From positions 23,072-87,071 of the forward strand of contig NZ_BAABLK010000029.1 in the NCBI RefSeq assembly GCF_039544305.1: a stretch of DNA of 64,000 nt, given 5' to 3'. Positions within the stretch are counted from its first letter, which is position 1. The number at the start of each line of letters is the position of its first letter. This document shows positions 39,984 to 50,154 of this stretch, in pieces. The DNA is from Paeniglutamicibacter antarcticus_C (GTDB lineage Bacteria > Actinomycetota > Actinomycetes > Actinomycetales > Micrococcaceae). Position numbers and translations under genes: made by a program. The notes below the pieces were generated by a model. The model was not told where the DNA came from, did no database searches, and saw only the letters and a list, made by a program, of their open reading frames with translations.

Positions 39984-40418
39984 CGGACTTATGAAAGCGC
40001 AGAAACTTGCGCTGAACACACAGGAGCGCGAAGAGGAAACAGCTGCGCTAATGGGCCAACGCTTGGAATCGTTTCGACGCGACGCGTAATCCAAGGCCGG
40101 CATAGGTAAAGCCTTGTCGCCATTTGGAATATTGATCTGAGCTAGAGAAACAGTCCGAAATGGGAAGAATCGAGAATACGATCGGTTTGGAGGAACTGAT
40201 TGCGACACCTACGACGATGCGCATTGCTAATGGGAGCGTGGTGGCCGCGATGGCTCGTTTACGGTCCACGGTCCAGCCTACTGATCATTGACTAATGCCG
40301 AGGTAATCGTATGAGTCCTGGATCGGAAGCAACGCATAAGCAGCCTCAGAAATGAGTGAGTGATGGCTGGCCATCACCCCTTCGCAAGTGGCGCAAAAGC
40401 CACACTAAAGAAGAGTAA

Positions 40419-40951
40419 GTATTCTATGCTTTGGGGACCACCCGTTATTGCCGTTCGGGGCCACTGATATTGCCGTTGGGGACCGGCACCTCCCTGCGTG
40501 GCAGCCACAGGCCTTGAGCGGGTTCCACCTGATTTGGGTGGGAGCTGATCCTCTAACGTCACGTGTGTTTTCCCGCTCAGGGTCCGGTGGTGTGGTGGAT
40601 GTCCAGGTGCATTTCCATGACCGTCCTCTGCATGGACACAGAAGTCAACCCTTCTGCAGACGCCGCGTGCAGGACACGCAGGGCCGGGCCGTCTACGGAG
40701 ACGCTTTCCGGCAGAGTCGCCGGTATCGTCTGCAGGATGGACTCCGCCGTGCACTTACCCTTCGTTGGCAGTGCCCGGCAGCCTGCAGGGGCGACCGGTC
40801 CGGACCGGCCCTGGTCAGAGCGCGGCACCCAGCACAGTGCCGGCAAGGTGGGTCCCAGCAATGCCACTGGTGGCTCCCACGGAGAGTATTCGCGTTTTCC
40901 CGCGGTGGTCCCCACTCGCAATATCACTTGCCCCCAAACAGTCAAATATTC
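40419..40951 (+). mobile_element. Decayed IS21-like or MITE-like relic, copy D
   Basis: About 533 bp, the fullest copy. It begins GTATTCTATGCTTTGGGG with two further TATTGCCGTT(C/G)GGG repeats and ends CCCCCAAACAGTCAAATATTC. It aligns along its length with the reverse complement of copy A and with copy B. No intact transposase frame is present. Confidence 0.72.
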
Positions 40952-42921
40952 AACGAGGGGGTGGAGAGAGGAGGGTCAGGCAGCGTCGCCACGCAACTCA
41001 CATACGGCGACGGTGTCACCGCCTGGCCCCAAGCGAGGACTTGGAAGTCTACAAGGACATCTACCGTGTACTCCCGGTTGAAAGAGAGGCCTTCTGCCAC
41101 GCTATAAGTCACATCAACGGAGAACATTCCCCGGTTCAGATTCTAACCAGCGCCGTACCAAGAGCTGCTGACGGTCGTCAAGCACCGCTTAGACCACATT
41201 GCGGCGACAAGGTGGGCTTTCTTCCGGCCCCAACAGTCGTACCCCAATGCGCTCGCGACTAAGAATGCGCTTTGGGGCGGGCGTTCCATACTAAGTGGTA
41301 TTGACCGACTGCGGGACGATTGGCAAGAAGAGAGTGTGGCACCGTCGACAACAAGAGGAAGACACATTGATGCTCGGGGCTTGAACGATGAGCGGCGCCA
41401 CTGGGTTGTCGCCGACGTGTTCCTGTCTACGGAGGAAATAGGCGTTGGAAGTAGGCCCGGTGACAGCATTGCCCCGGGGGGCAGCTAGGCGGCTCTTAGG
41501 AGGACGGCATTGGTGACCACTGTTCACGATGAAGTAGGAGCAGGGCCCATTTCCTCTAATACTCTGGCTTGCGGTGGACCGGATTTAAATCTTTGTCATC
41601 GGTGAAGAGACCCATCACGAGAATACGACGAGAATCTACGCGCGGGACAGAGAAAATACTTTGAGACCCTTCAACGGAACGTACAGCATGCATTGATGGG
41701 GAAACCCGGAAGCGAATGCCTCGTCGTCAGGCAACGCGACTACTCACGGTCATCCACTGCGACGCGTAACAGCCGTGCTGCTTGGACCAGCCTCACGCTA
41801 AGTGGTGTTGGAGCTGTTCCATTCCATGGTGGCGCTGATGGTCACCTAGTGGATTGATTCGTCGACTCCCGCCTCTCTGGTGGTCGAGGGTGGGCGTTGT
41901 CGAGCCTGGTCATTCGCTGTGTCCGATGAACCACGGAGGTGTATGCAGGAGCTCAGCGGTGAAGCGCGCGATCGACTTGTGTCCCTTCTCTAGCAGTCAG
42001 GTTGATGACAGCATGGTGGAAAAATTCTGTTAGGCGGGTGGCACGAAAGTATCCGCTGGGCCAGATGAATGCCGACGATAGCAAATATCCGCTCACCGAA
42101 ATCCTGAGCCTTTGCCCTGCCACGGCCCTCGAGTAGGAGGGGCCGGTGGATTGAACGGATTCTCGGCGTGGTGGTAGCTCACGTCGGGAGCGTTCGATGG
42201 CTGCGTTGCCACGAATCCAGACTTTCCCCCTCGCTGGAATATAGATTCCAGGGATGGTCGTCTTTCCGCATGAAACGACTTCCCAGTTCTTGAGACATTT
42301 CAACCCAGTCCTAAGATCTGTGATTTGTGTATAAAACAAGGTTAATTTGTTGTTTTTATATAAGGATATTCACAGATGTCATCTTTTCATCCGATTCGGC
42401 ACTCCTAAGCGAAGACTAGGCAGGATACACGGATATCCCGCAGAAGTCGGGGATGGGAAACGTAAAGCCAGGGTGCTGCTGCAATCGAGTTTGGAGCGGT
42501 GGCTAGCTTCCAGGGCCCTTAAGAACCGCGGCGGTCTTCGTTTCATGAAAGTGGGTGAAAGAGAATCCGAGAACCCCCTACCAATAGCGGGAGAGTGGCC
42601 GACGTACCGGAGACTAGAGCCCTCTGCGCAACCAGAGGTCGAAAAAAGTACGGAGACGCTTCGATCGTCCTATGGTCTGCCACCAGAGAATGTCATCACC
42701 ATGGAAAGAAGTGGACATGCCTCGGGGCTCTTGTGTTCGTCAGGCTCGATTGAGCTCATATCGGGCGCATCGTCGATTATATCCGGCTGAGCCCGGATTC
42801 AAAAGCTTGTGCTGGGCGACGCGCAATACTTGCATCCTTGGCGTTTTCCTATTCTGGCAGTCAGCATGCTGCAAGTGGTTCCCAGACAAAAAACATGAAA
42901 ACCGGAGTTCGATGAGAACGA

Positions 42922-42973
42922 GAAAAGGATTCGGTACATTCACCTTATGAATGCAAATGAACCGAATCCTTTC
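42922..42973 (-). terminator. trxA terminator
   Basis: A 12-bp outer stem (42924-42935 with 42961-42972), extended inward by imperfect pairing of CATT and AATG segments. The minus strand ends in TTTTC. It starts 16 bp after the trxA stop. Confidence 0.88.
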
Positions 42974-42988
42974 AAGGTGTCGCGAGCT

Positions 42989-43312
42989 TTAGAGGTAAGC
43001 TGCGAATTCCTTTTCCAAAACCGGCTTCGGCTTGGCACCGATGGAGGTCGCAACATGCTCGCCACCCTTGAATACGTACACGGCCGGGATGCTCGTGATG
43101 CCATATTTTGCGGCGATGGCAGGATTGTCGTCAACGTTGATTTTCACTACGTCTACCTTCTCGGCATGCTCGGCAGCAATCTGCTCGAGAATCGGCGTCA
43201 ACTGTCGGCAGGGGCCGCACCATTCGGCCCAAAAGTCGACAATGACAGGCTTTGAGGCTTCGAGGACCTCTGCCTGGAAAGTTGCATCGGTTACGTCTTT
43301 GGTCTGGCTCAT
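42989..43312 (-). CDS. trxA: Thioredoxin
   Basis: Cytoplasmic disulfide reductant of 107 residues with the redox motif WCGPC at 31-35, the cis-proline in GITSIPAVYVFKGGE and the usual alpha/beta order. It follows its reductase by 48 bp on the same strand, forming a trxB-trxA unit. AAAGGTGG precedes the ATG. Confidence 0.97.
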   Translation of the reverse strand: MSQTKDVTDATFQAEVLEASKPVIVDFWAEWCGPCRQLTPILEQIAAEHAEKVDVVKINVDDNPAIAAKYGITSIPAVYVFKGGEHVATSIGAKPKPVLEKEFAAYL

Positions 43313-43360
43313 GGCCTGCCACCTTTCGTTATGGATCTTTCCCAGAGTTTGGGAATGGGA

Positions 43361-44344
43361 CTAGTTGGAGACTGAAACTGCTGTCACGGAAGCAGCGGCT
43401 TCGACGTCGGCGAGATAGTGCTCCACATCGAGGGCGGCAGCACATCCTGACCCGGCGGCGGTGATGGCCTGACGGTATGAAGCATCGATGACGTCACCAG
43501 CAGCAAAGACGCCCGGCAGGCTGGTCTTTGACGTGCGACCATCGACGGCTATGGTGCCTTCGGACGTCATCTCCAGAACGTCCTTGACCAGATCTGTGCG
43601 GGGATCGTTGCCGATGGCTACGAAGATGCCGGTGACGGCCACTTCCTGCTCCGCACCGGTTTTCAGGTTGCGCAGGTTCATTCCCGCGACCTTATCGGCA
43701 CCGGAAATACCAATGACCTCAGAGTCCCAGATGAATTCGATCTTCGGGTGTGCCAGTGCTCGGTCGGCCATGATCCGTGAAGCACGCAAGGCATCGCGGC
43801 GGTGTACCACGGTGACCTTGGATGCGAACTTGGTCAGGAACAGGGCTTCTTCCATGGCGGAGTCGCCGCCGCCGATTACGGCAATTTCCTGGTCGCGGAA
43901 GAAGAAACCGTCGCAAGTCGCGCACCAGGAGACACCGTGTCCCGCTAGGCGCTTCTCGTCCGGCAATCCGAGCTCGCGGTAGGCGGAACCCGTGGACAGG
44001 ATCACGGCATGGGCACGGTAGGTGGTCCCATCGCCCAACGTCACGACCTTTACGTCACTGGAAAGCTCAACGGCGGTTACATCGTCGAAAAGGATCTCCG
44101 CACCGAAGCGCTCAGCCTGCTTCTGCATGCTGTCCATGAGGTCGGGACCCATGATTCCTTCCGGAAAGCCCGGGAAATTCTCTACGTCGGTGGTGTTCAT
44201 GAGTTCACCGCCAGCCGTCACTGAACCAGCAATAACCAGCGGGTGCAGGTCGGCACGCGCCGCATAGATGGCTGAGGTGTAGCCAGCTGGGCCGGAACCA
44301 ATGATGATGACGTTGCGGACGACGTCTTGTGCTTCTGTGGCCAC
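43361..44344 (-). CDS. trxB: Thioredoxin-disulfide reductase
   Basis: FAD- and NADPH-dependent reductase of thioredoxin, 327 residues. FAD-binding GSGPAGYTSAIYAAR is at 16-30, the redox pair is C141/C144 in CATCDGFFF, the NADPH loop is IGGGDSAMEEALFL and GVFAAGDVID is near the C-terminus. It is the first gene of the trxB-trxA pair. Confidence 0.97.
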   Translation of the reverse strand: MATEAQDVVRNVIIIGSGPAGYTSAIYAARADLHPLVIAGSVTAGGELMNTTDVENFPGFPEGIMGPDLMDSMQKQAERFGAEILFDDVTAVELSSDVKVVTLGDGTTYRAHAVILSTGSAYRELGLPDEKRLAGHGVSWCATCDGFFFRDQEIAVIGGGDSAMEEALFLTKFASKVTVVHRRDALRASRIMADRALAHPKIEFIWDSEVIGISGADKVAGMNLRNLKTGAEQEVAVTGIFVAIGNDPRTDLVKDVLEMTSEGTIAVDGRTSKTSLPGVFAAGDVIDASYRQAITAAGSGCAAALDVEHYLADVEAAASVTAVSVSN

Positions 44345-44453
44345 GGTTGGGTGAACCTTTCATAAATGCGGTCTTGTTTTAAACACACCGCTGGGCGGAG
44401 GGACTATGCGGCATAACAGCAAAGGCCTTGCTGATATTCCCGACGTGGTGGAT

Positions 44454-46073
44454 CTAGGAGACGCGGAACTCGCCGATCTGAAGTCCGTAGGGTCGTGAGG
44501 CATTGGCTCCGGAAGAGAGACGAGGTAGTTCGGTGACGTTCAGAAAAACGTATTTTGCTTTGGTATCAGCGCCGTCTTCGCCGCTAACTGGCACTGTCAC
44601 GGTTGGACCCGTGAACGATCCGCTGGAAACGACCTTCGCGGATGAAAGGTCATCGGTCTCGCCGATTCGGATCTCGAAAGAGCCCCCGCTACCGTTGAGG
44701 CCTTCGAGCTTGACCTCGGAGACATCGGATAGTTCCTTCAGCTCAGCAATGAATATCATGTTGGACGCAAGCCCGCCGAAGCTTGGTGTCGTGTAGGAGT
44801 ATGACTTGTAGAGGCTCGCGGGGTTGCCGTCGATGGCCTTGGAGAGCGTGCCGTCGGTATCCGCGTTGAGGTCTTGGCTTCCAGGGACCATGCGTTTGAG
44901 GTCTACGACCTTGGGCTTGACGGCCTTCTCGGGGCTTGGCGGCTCTGAAGCCTCCTCGGTGCTCTTGCCGGACTCCGAGGCACTTGGTGCCACGGATTCG
45001 GTAGCTACGGGGACCTGCTTGTTGTTGCCCAGGGTGTTATAGGCGAAGACGACGGCCAGAACCAGCACAGCGCAAAGCAAGGCGCCGACCAGCAAACGAG
45101 TGGTCTTCTTTCCGCCGTCTCCGGCTTCTTCTTCATCTTCGTCATAGTCGTTTGGTGGTTTCGAATATGACTGGGCCGCGGCGGGGAAGCTGGCGGGCAC
45201 ACGCTGGCCGGATTCATCTACCGTGACTCCACGGGACTTCTGTGCCGCAGCAAGGGCGGTTGCAGATGTCACCGGGGGCTCCTCGCCATTGTCTGCAGGA
45301 TCCATCCGAGTGACCTTGGGCGTTGGCTTTGCTGTTGGCGGCACCGGAGGCTTCACGGGTTCTGCCGGGGATTTGGCTGGCGGCGTTGGCTCTACTGCCG
45401 GGGAGGGGACAACCGGTGCCGTGGTTACCGGCGATGGCACGGAAGGTGACGACACCGCAGGGGATGGTGAGGAGACCGCGGGAGCCTGCTCGGTGCTTGA
45501 TCCCACCGTGGTTGCCGGCGCGACCGGAACAGACAGCGGGGCAATCTGCTTACCCCGCTTAAAGCGACCCTTGAAGCTGTTCAACTTCTCGTTGAGGCTG
45601 ATTTCCGGAAGCCTGTCCAGCATGGCAGGACGATGTTCCTCCTGGCTTCGCTGGTCTTCGTAGTATTCGGCATCGTCTTCGTAGCTGGCCGGCTCGTTTG
45701 AGCGGGACACACCAAAGATTTCCGTGCCCAGGGTATCGGTGTAGAACGGTTCGACATACGGAGCATCGGACTGAACCACCAAGTCGAGGAGATCGGCAGG
45801 TTCCGCCAGGTTGGTGACCAAGTAGGTGCTGCCGTCGGAGATTCCGAGGTCCAGGACCTGTACCGCGGCGTAGCGTTCGCCGGTGGCAATTTCGCGCGCG
45901 CTCGTGGCCAATTGCGAGGCATTGGCCGTGGAACCGACAAGAATGCTCACCGAACGGTTGAGCACCTGATCGATGCCACTGAGTACCTGGTCCCCGTCTG
46001 CCGAGATCAAAACCGATTCGGTGACCTGGTAACGGCCACCAAGTACGGCGCCAGCGTCGATGGGCTGCGACAC
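44454..46073 (-). CDS. MurJ-associated pseudokinase-like membrane protein
   Basis: A 539-residue protein. Residues 8-110 resemble the N-lobe of an actinobacterial PASTA-type kinase (GGRYQVTESVLISADGDQVL, GIDQVLNRSVSILV), but the VAIK lysine is replaced and no HRD or DFG motif exists. A long Pro/Ser/Thr-rich linker follows, then an acidic DYDEDEEEA stretch, one membrane helix near 327-347 and a C-terminal discoidin-like beta domain outside. In mycobacteria these parts are fused to the MurJ (MviN) flippase and bind FhaA after phosphorylation by PknB. Here the gene stands alone, 142 bp downstream of murJ. The homology is inferred. Confidence 0.8.
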   Translation of the reverse strand: MSQPIDAGAVLGGRYQVTESVLISADGDQVLSGIDQVLNRSVSILVGSTANASQLATSAREIATGERYAAVQVLDLGISDGSTYLVTNLAEPADLLDLVVQSDAPYVEPFYTDTLGTEIFGVSRSNEPASYEDDAEYYEDQRSQEEHRPAMLDRLPEISLNEKLNSFKGRFKRGKQIAPLSVPVAPATTVGSSTEQAPAVSSPSPAVSSPSVPSPVTTAPVVPSPAVEPTPPAKSPAEPVKPPVPPTAKPTPKVTRMDPADNGEEPPVTSATALAAAQKSRGVTVDESGQRVPASFPAAAQSYSKPPNDYDEDEEEAGDGGKKTTRLLVGALLCAVLVLAVVFAYNTLGNNKQVPVATESVAPSASESGKSTEEASEPPSPEKAVKPKVVDLKRMVPGSQDLNADTDGTLSKAIDGNPASLYKSYSYTTPSFGGLASNMIFIAELKELSDVSEVKLEGLNGSGGSFEIRIGETDDLSSAKVVSSGSFTGPTVTVPVSGEDGADTKAKYVFLNVTELPRLSSGANASRPYGLQIGEFRVS

Positions 46074-46215
46074 GATTTACTCCCGGGATTACTTTGCGTT
46101 GCCGGCACCCTCGTGGGTACCCCGTTCCATGTTACCGGGATGGACCAGTGAAGTCGCGAAGACCAAGATCAATGACGGGGTGCGTCGGAGAACTCGGGTC
46201 ATAGGCCAACTCGAT

Positions 46216-47946
46216 CTATCGCCTCAAGCCCGGAATACGGCGGGCAAGCGGACCCAGGAAGCTATCGAGTTCCTCGGAACGAATCAACTTCAACAATATG
46301 ATGTAGACGACAGCCATGACCGCACCGACGATGGCGATGGAGATCATGGCGGTACCGATTGAACTCCATGCGAATCCCCAGTTGTAGCCACCCAGCAGCC
46401 ATAGCACACCCACACCGACAGCCCCTGAAAGGGTGGCCATCACACCGATGCGGAGATAGCTGTTCAAGACTCTGGTGGTTCCGTAATCGCCGTACCGGCG
46501 AACGATCAAGAAGTGTGCGATCACGGCGGCCAGGACGTTGGTGGCCCCATAGATCAGGGCCACGGCACGGGCAATATCGGTCGTCGGAAGGACCTGCACG
46601 GCCGTGAAAGCCAGGACGACCGTCGACACGGCAATGACCGTCTGGATCAGCATGGGGGTCTTGGTGTCTTCCTCGGCGAAGAAGACCCGGATCATGAAGA
46701 AGTGGATGGACTTGAACGGCAATCCCAGGCTTGTCAGCAGCAGTAGTTGCCCGATGGCTGCGCCTTGCAGCATCGAGGTCGGCGAGCTACCTGCGAACAA
46801 ACGACCCAAGGGCCCGGCCAACACGATGAATGCGACCGACGCGAAGACGATGGGCACGGCCGTGGTGCGTAGGCCGTTGGAGAGCAACGGGCCGATGTCG
46901 GAGCGCCGTTTCTCCTGGAAGGCCTTGGTGAATTCGTTGAAGAGCATCGTGGCGAGGGTCAACGCGAAGATGGAGTGCGGCAGCACCGTGATCAGCTGGG
47001 AGGTGTTCAGCGCCTGTTCGCCGGGAATCGACGCGCCTCCGCCCTCCAGCAACTTACGTGCCGGGGTCGCCGCGGAAACGAACTTGGAATTGACCAGCGA
47101 GGCGATGTTGCCGACCATCATCGAACCCAACGTCCACATGGCCAACTTGCCTACGTGTCGCAGCCCCATGCCGCGCCACGCGAAGTCCGGGCGCAGGTTC
47201 AGCCCGATGCGGCGCAGCGGCCAGAAAAGGGCCAATGCCTGCACCACGATCCCCAGCGTGGCGCCACCGGCCAGGAGAACGGTCTGCTTGTTGCTCCAGC
47301 CAGCGAGCTGGTCCTGGCCGCCGTAAGCTCCGAAGAACACGATGAAGGAGCCAATGGTGACGATTTGGACCAGGTTGTTGGCCACCGGTGCCCACATATA
47401 GGCGGTGAAGCGGCTGTGGGCGTTCAATACCTGGCCGATCACCGCGAACACGCCGTAGAAGAACACCTGTGGAAGGCACCAGTAGGAGAACACCGTTCCC
47501 ATGGCGATCATGGCGGGGGTCCATTCCAGGGTCAGCACCTTGATCAATGGGCCGGCCATGGAAACGAGGAGCACCGTGAGCAGGCCCATCACCACGATGG
47601 TGAGTGTCACCAGTTTGGAGGTGTACGCGGATCCGCGGTCAGAGGCCATTGACGCCTTGATGAGCTGCGGCACCAAGATCACGTTGAAGATGCCACCGGC
47701 CAGCAACATGAAGATGATCGTCGGGATGACGTTCGCCTTCTCGAAGATGTCGGCCATCGTGGTGCTGGAACCGATGGCAACAGCCAGCAGTGCAGTACGG
47801 ACGAAACCAAGGATGCGCGACACCAAGGTGCCCGAGGCCATCAGGGCATACGCCTTGGAATGTCCTTGTGGCCGTTTTGGCTCGGAAACTCGCGGGGGGT
47901 TGGATGGCGTGCCGGGGCGCGCGCCGTGTTTAGGTACCTGGGACAT
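46216..47946 (-). CDS. murJ: Lipid II flippase MurJ (MviN family)
   Basis: MOP-superfamily flippase moving lipid II across the membrane, about 576 residues with 14 or more helices. Typical stretches are ASGTLVSRILGFVRTALLAVAIGSS near the N-terminus, ANVIPTIIFMLLAGGIFNVILVPQL and VFFAEEDTKTPMLIQ. The start at 47946 (MSQVPKHG) overlaps the end of the NUDIX gene by 17 bases; the first 35 residues are a basic Pro-rich tail. Unlike the mycobacterial protein it ends after the membrane domain; the pseudokinase part is the next gene. Confidence 0.95.
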   Translation of the reverse strand: MSQVPKHGARPGTPSNPPRVSEPKRPQGHSKAYALMASGTLVSRILGFVRTALLAVAIGSSTTMADIFEKANVIPTIIFMLLAGGIFNVILVPQLIKASMASDRGSAYTSKLVTLTIVVMGLLTVLLVSMAGPLIKVLTLEWTPAMIAMGTVFSYWCLPQVFFYGVFAVIGQVLNAHSRFTAYMWAPVANNLVQIVTIGSFIVFFGAYGGQDQLAGWSNKQTVLLAGGATLGIVVQALALFWPLRRIGLNLRPDFAWRGMGLRHVGKLAMWTLGSMMVGNIASLVNSKFVSAATPARKLLEGGGASIPGEQALNTSQLITVLPHSIFALTLATMLFNEFTKAFQEKRRSDIGPLLSNGLRTTAVPIVFASVAFIVLAGPLGRLFAGSSPTSMLQGAAIGQLLLLTSLGLPFKSIHFFMIRVFFAEEDTKTPMLIQTVIAVSTVVLAFTAVQVLPTTDIARAVALIYGATNVLAAVIAHFLIVRRYGDYGTTRVLNSYLRIGVMATLSGAVGVGVLWLLGGYNWGFAWSSIGTAMISIAIVGAVMAVVYIILLKLIRSEELDSFLGPLARRIPGLRR

Positions 47947-48484
47947 AGTTGGGGAGCACTTCACGCGCAAGATCGGCGATACGCCGTTCGTTGGGGAAGG
48001 ACAGTCGTTTGCCGAGATCAAGCAGGGGCACCCATGCCACGTCTACGGCCTCGTGGTCTGGATCGTTTTCAATGGTCAGTTCGCCGCCGGTGGCACGCAG
48101 GAGGAAATGGTGCACCGTCTTGTGGACACGGTAGTTGGTGACGGTGAACCAGTAGTCGACTGAGCCCAAGGGGGCCAAGATATCCCCGGCAATCCCGGTT
48201 TCTTCCTCGATCTCGCGGACTGCGGCTTCTGCATTGGTTTCCACGCCTTCGGGGTGTCCCTTGGGCAGGCACCATTCGAGGCGTCCGCCACGGTTGTATC
48301 TGGCAATGATGGCCACCGGAAGGGTGGGAAGGGACGTGTCGATGACCACGCCGCCGGCCGAAACTTCTTCCACGGTGGGAAGTGGATGGTGGCCCGGGCT
48401 CACTTGCGCCTGCGCATGCGCCATTGACGCAGTCAACGGCGTGCGCTTCGGGGCGCTGGGAACTGGATGGGCCATGGAATCCAC
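47930..48484 (-). CDS. NUDIX hydrolase
   Basis: A 184-residue hydrolase of nucleoside-diphosphate-linked compounds. The NUDIX box is complete: GHPEGVETNAEAAVREIEEETGI (23 residues, shown here as G-E-REIEEETG). Substrate unknown; the gene opposite the CCA enzyme and upstream of murJ is a common actinobacterial place for a MutT4-like protein. The start at 48484 may be leaderless; an ATG at 48475 is also possible. Confidence 0.93.
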   Translation of the reverse strand: MDSMAHPVPSAPKRTPLTASMAHAQAQVSPGHHPLPTVEEVSAGGVVIDTSLPTLPVAIIARYNRGGRLEWCLPKGHPEGVETNAEAAVREIEEETGIAGDILAPLGSVDYWFTVTNYRVHKTVHHFLLRATGGELTIENDPDHEAVDVAWVPLLDLGKRLSFPNERRIADLAREVLPNYVPGT

Positions 48485-48646
48485 TCTATAGGTTATGCGT
48501 CGTATATTGGCCGCCCTGCACGATCGGCGCGTGTTAGCCCAATTCTGTTCATCGGTTGGCGTCGTTGCGGTGTGGGGAAGCTAACGAGGAATTGAAGTGG
48601 TGGGGATCATGGCACTATCAAGAAAGTCTGGCACCCTTAAAGAACT

Positions 48647-50086
48647 ATGCAGCAACTACCGTCCCCACAGGTCCTGACCGACGTTCTGCCCTCCGTCATC
48701 TTCGAGCTGGGACAACGATTCGTTGATTCCGGTTTTGAGCTCTCATTGGTCGGAGGACCGGTGCGGGACCTCTTCCTGGGCCGTGTCTCCCCGGACCTGG
48801 ACTTCACCACCAGTGCCTCCCCGGATGAAACCCTTGCGGCGGTGAAGGGTTGGGCGGATGCAACCTGGGAAGTGGGGCGCGATTTCGGAACCATTGCCCT
48901 GCGCAAGGGCGAACACACCATCGAGGTGACGACCTACAGGGCGGATGCCTACGACCCCTCCTCGCGCAAGCCCATCGTGGCCTTCGGCGAGAAGCTGGAG
49001 GACGATCTTTACCGCCGCGACTTCACGATGAATGCCATGGCTCTGCGACTGCCCGGCCTGGAACTGGTTGATCCCTACAACGGCGCGATTGATCTGTCCG
49101 TCGGCGAGGTTCGGACCCCGGGAACACCGTCGATGTCCTTCTCCGATGATCCACTGCGGATGATGCGGGCGGCGCGCTTTGCCTCCCAGCTCGGAATCGA
49201 CGTGGCTGACGAGGTACGCACGGCCATGACGGAAATGGCCGACCGCATCAAGATCATTTCGGCTGAACGGGTCAGGGATGAACTGGTCAAACTCATCAAC
49301 GGGATCGATCCGCGTGCAGGCATCGACCTGCTGGTGGAAACCGGACTTGCGGACATCGTGCTCCCGGAGGTTTCCGCGCTGCGCCTGGAAATTGATGAGC
49401 ACCATAGGCACAAGGACGTCTACCAGCACTCGTTGACGGTGCTGGAACAGGCAATGCAACTGGAAAGCGATGCAGATGGCCCGGTGCCCAGTCCGGATTT
49501 TGTGTTGCGCTTCGCGGCTCTGATGCATGACATCGGTAAGCCGGCAACCCGCAAGTTCGAGCCAAGCGGTGCAGTCAGCTTCCGGCACCACGATGTTGTT
49601 GGTGCCAAGCAGGTCAAGGCACGCATGCGCGCCTTGCGCTTCGACAACGACACCACAAAGGCCGTTGCGCGACTGGTTGAGCTGCACATGCGGTTCTACG
49701 GCTACGGAGACGCGGGGTGGAGCGATTCGGCCGTGCGCCGCTACGTGCACGACGCCGGGGACCTACTGCAGCGTCTGCATCGCCTGACACGTTCCGATGT
49801 CACGACCCGCAACAAGAAGAAAGCGGATAGGCTCAGTTTCGCCTACGACGACCTTGAGACCCGCATTGGCGAAATCAGTGAGCAGGAGGAAATGGCCGCA
49901 GTGCGGCCGGACCTCAATGGGCAACAGATCATGGAACTGTTGGATATCAAGCCGGGTCCGGTGGTTGGGCGCGCATACAATTTCCTGCTGGAACGCAGGT
50001 TGGACAATGGGCCCATTGACGCGGACGAGGCGGTTTCGGCCCTCCGCGAATGGTGGGCGCAGCAGCCGGAGTCAGATCAGCAGTAG
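48647..50086 (+). CDS. cca: CCA tRNA nucleotidyltransferase / poly(A) polymerase family
   Basis: Adds or repairs the 3' CCA of tRNAs, needed here because neither tRNA gene in the window encodes CCA. The 479-residue protein has the class II polymerase-beta motif GGPVRDLFLGRVSPDLDFTT near 36-55, the RRDFTMNAMAL motif near 123-133 and an HD domain with LMHDIGKPATRKF. It is divergent from the NUDIX-murJ genes and ends at a strong terminator. Confidence 0.95.
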   Translation: MQQLPSPQVLTDVLPSVIFELGQRFVDSGFELSLVGGPVRDLFLGRVSPDLDFTTSASPDETLAAVKGWADATWEVGRDFGTIALRKGEHTIEVTTYRADAYDPSSRKPIVAFGEKLEDDLYRRDFTMNAMALRLPGLELVDPYNGAIDLSVGEVRTPGTPSMSFSDDPLRMMRAARFASQLGIDVADEVRTAMTEMADRIKIISAERVRDELVKLINGIDPRAGIDLLVETGLADIVLPEVSALRLEIDEHHRHKDVYQHSLTVLEQAMQLESDADGPVPSPDFVLRFAALMHDIGKPATRKFEPSGAVSFRHHDVVGAKQVKARMRALRFDNDTTKAVARLVELHMRFYGYGDAGWSDSAVRRYVHDAGDLLQRLHRLTRSDVTTRNKKKADRLSFAYDDLETRIGEISEQEEMAAVRPDLNGQQIMELLDIKPGPVVGRAYNFLLERRLDNGPIDADEAVSALREWWAQQPESDQQ

Positions 50087-50104
50087 TCAACGGCAGCCTT
50101 CGAA

Positions 50105-50154
50105 AGACCTGGTCCCGGCGTGTCTTCAGCGACACGCCGGGACCAAGTCTTTTA
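50105..50154 (+). terminator. cca terminator
   Basis: A 20-bp stem with one mismatch (50105-50124 with 50131-50150), a six-base loop and a TTTT start after the stem. It begins 19 bp after the stop codon. Confidence 0.9.

Larger units (their letters stand above)
35381..42921. other. 7.5-kb gene-free region with parS sites and decayed elements
   Basis: No frame in this stretch has a recognisable protein family together with a ribosome site and normal codon use for this genome. Base composition appears lower in GC than in the flanking genes. The region holds three good parS sites, two degenerate ones (near 37971 and 38564) and four insertion-like relics listed separately. The stretches 35381-35979, 36475-36737, 37831-38202, 38219-39878, 39984-40418 and 40952-42921 show nothing I can name. 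An imperfect AT-rich inverted repeat lies at about 42329-42361. Confidence 0.75.

Noticed and set aside
41953..42339. A 128-codon minus-strand frame near the trxA end of the island
   Set aside because: No ribosome site, no family, and low coding character; kept as unannotated sequence.
35380..42920. CRISPR array
   Set aside because: Repeats here are parS palindromes and element ends at irregular spacing, without a regular repeat-spacer pattern or cas genes.
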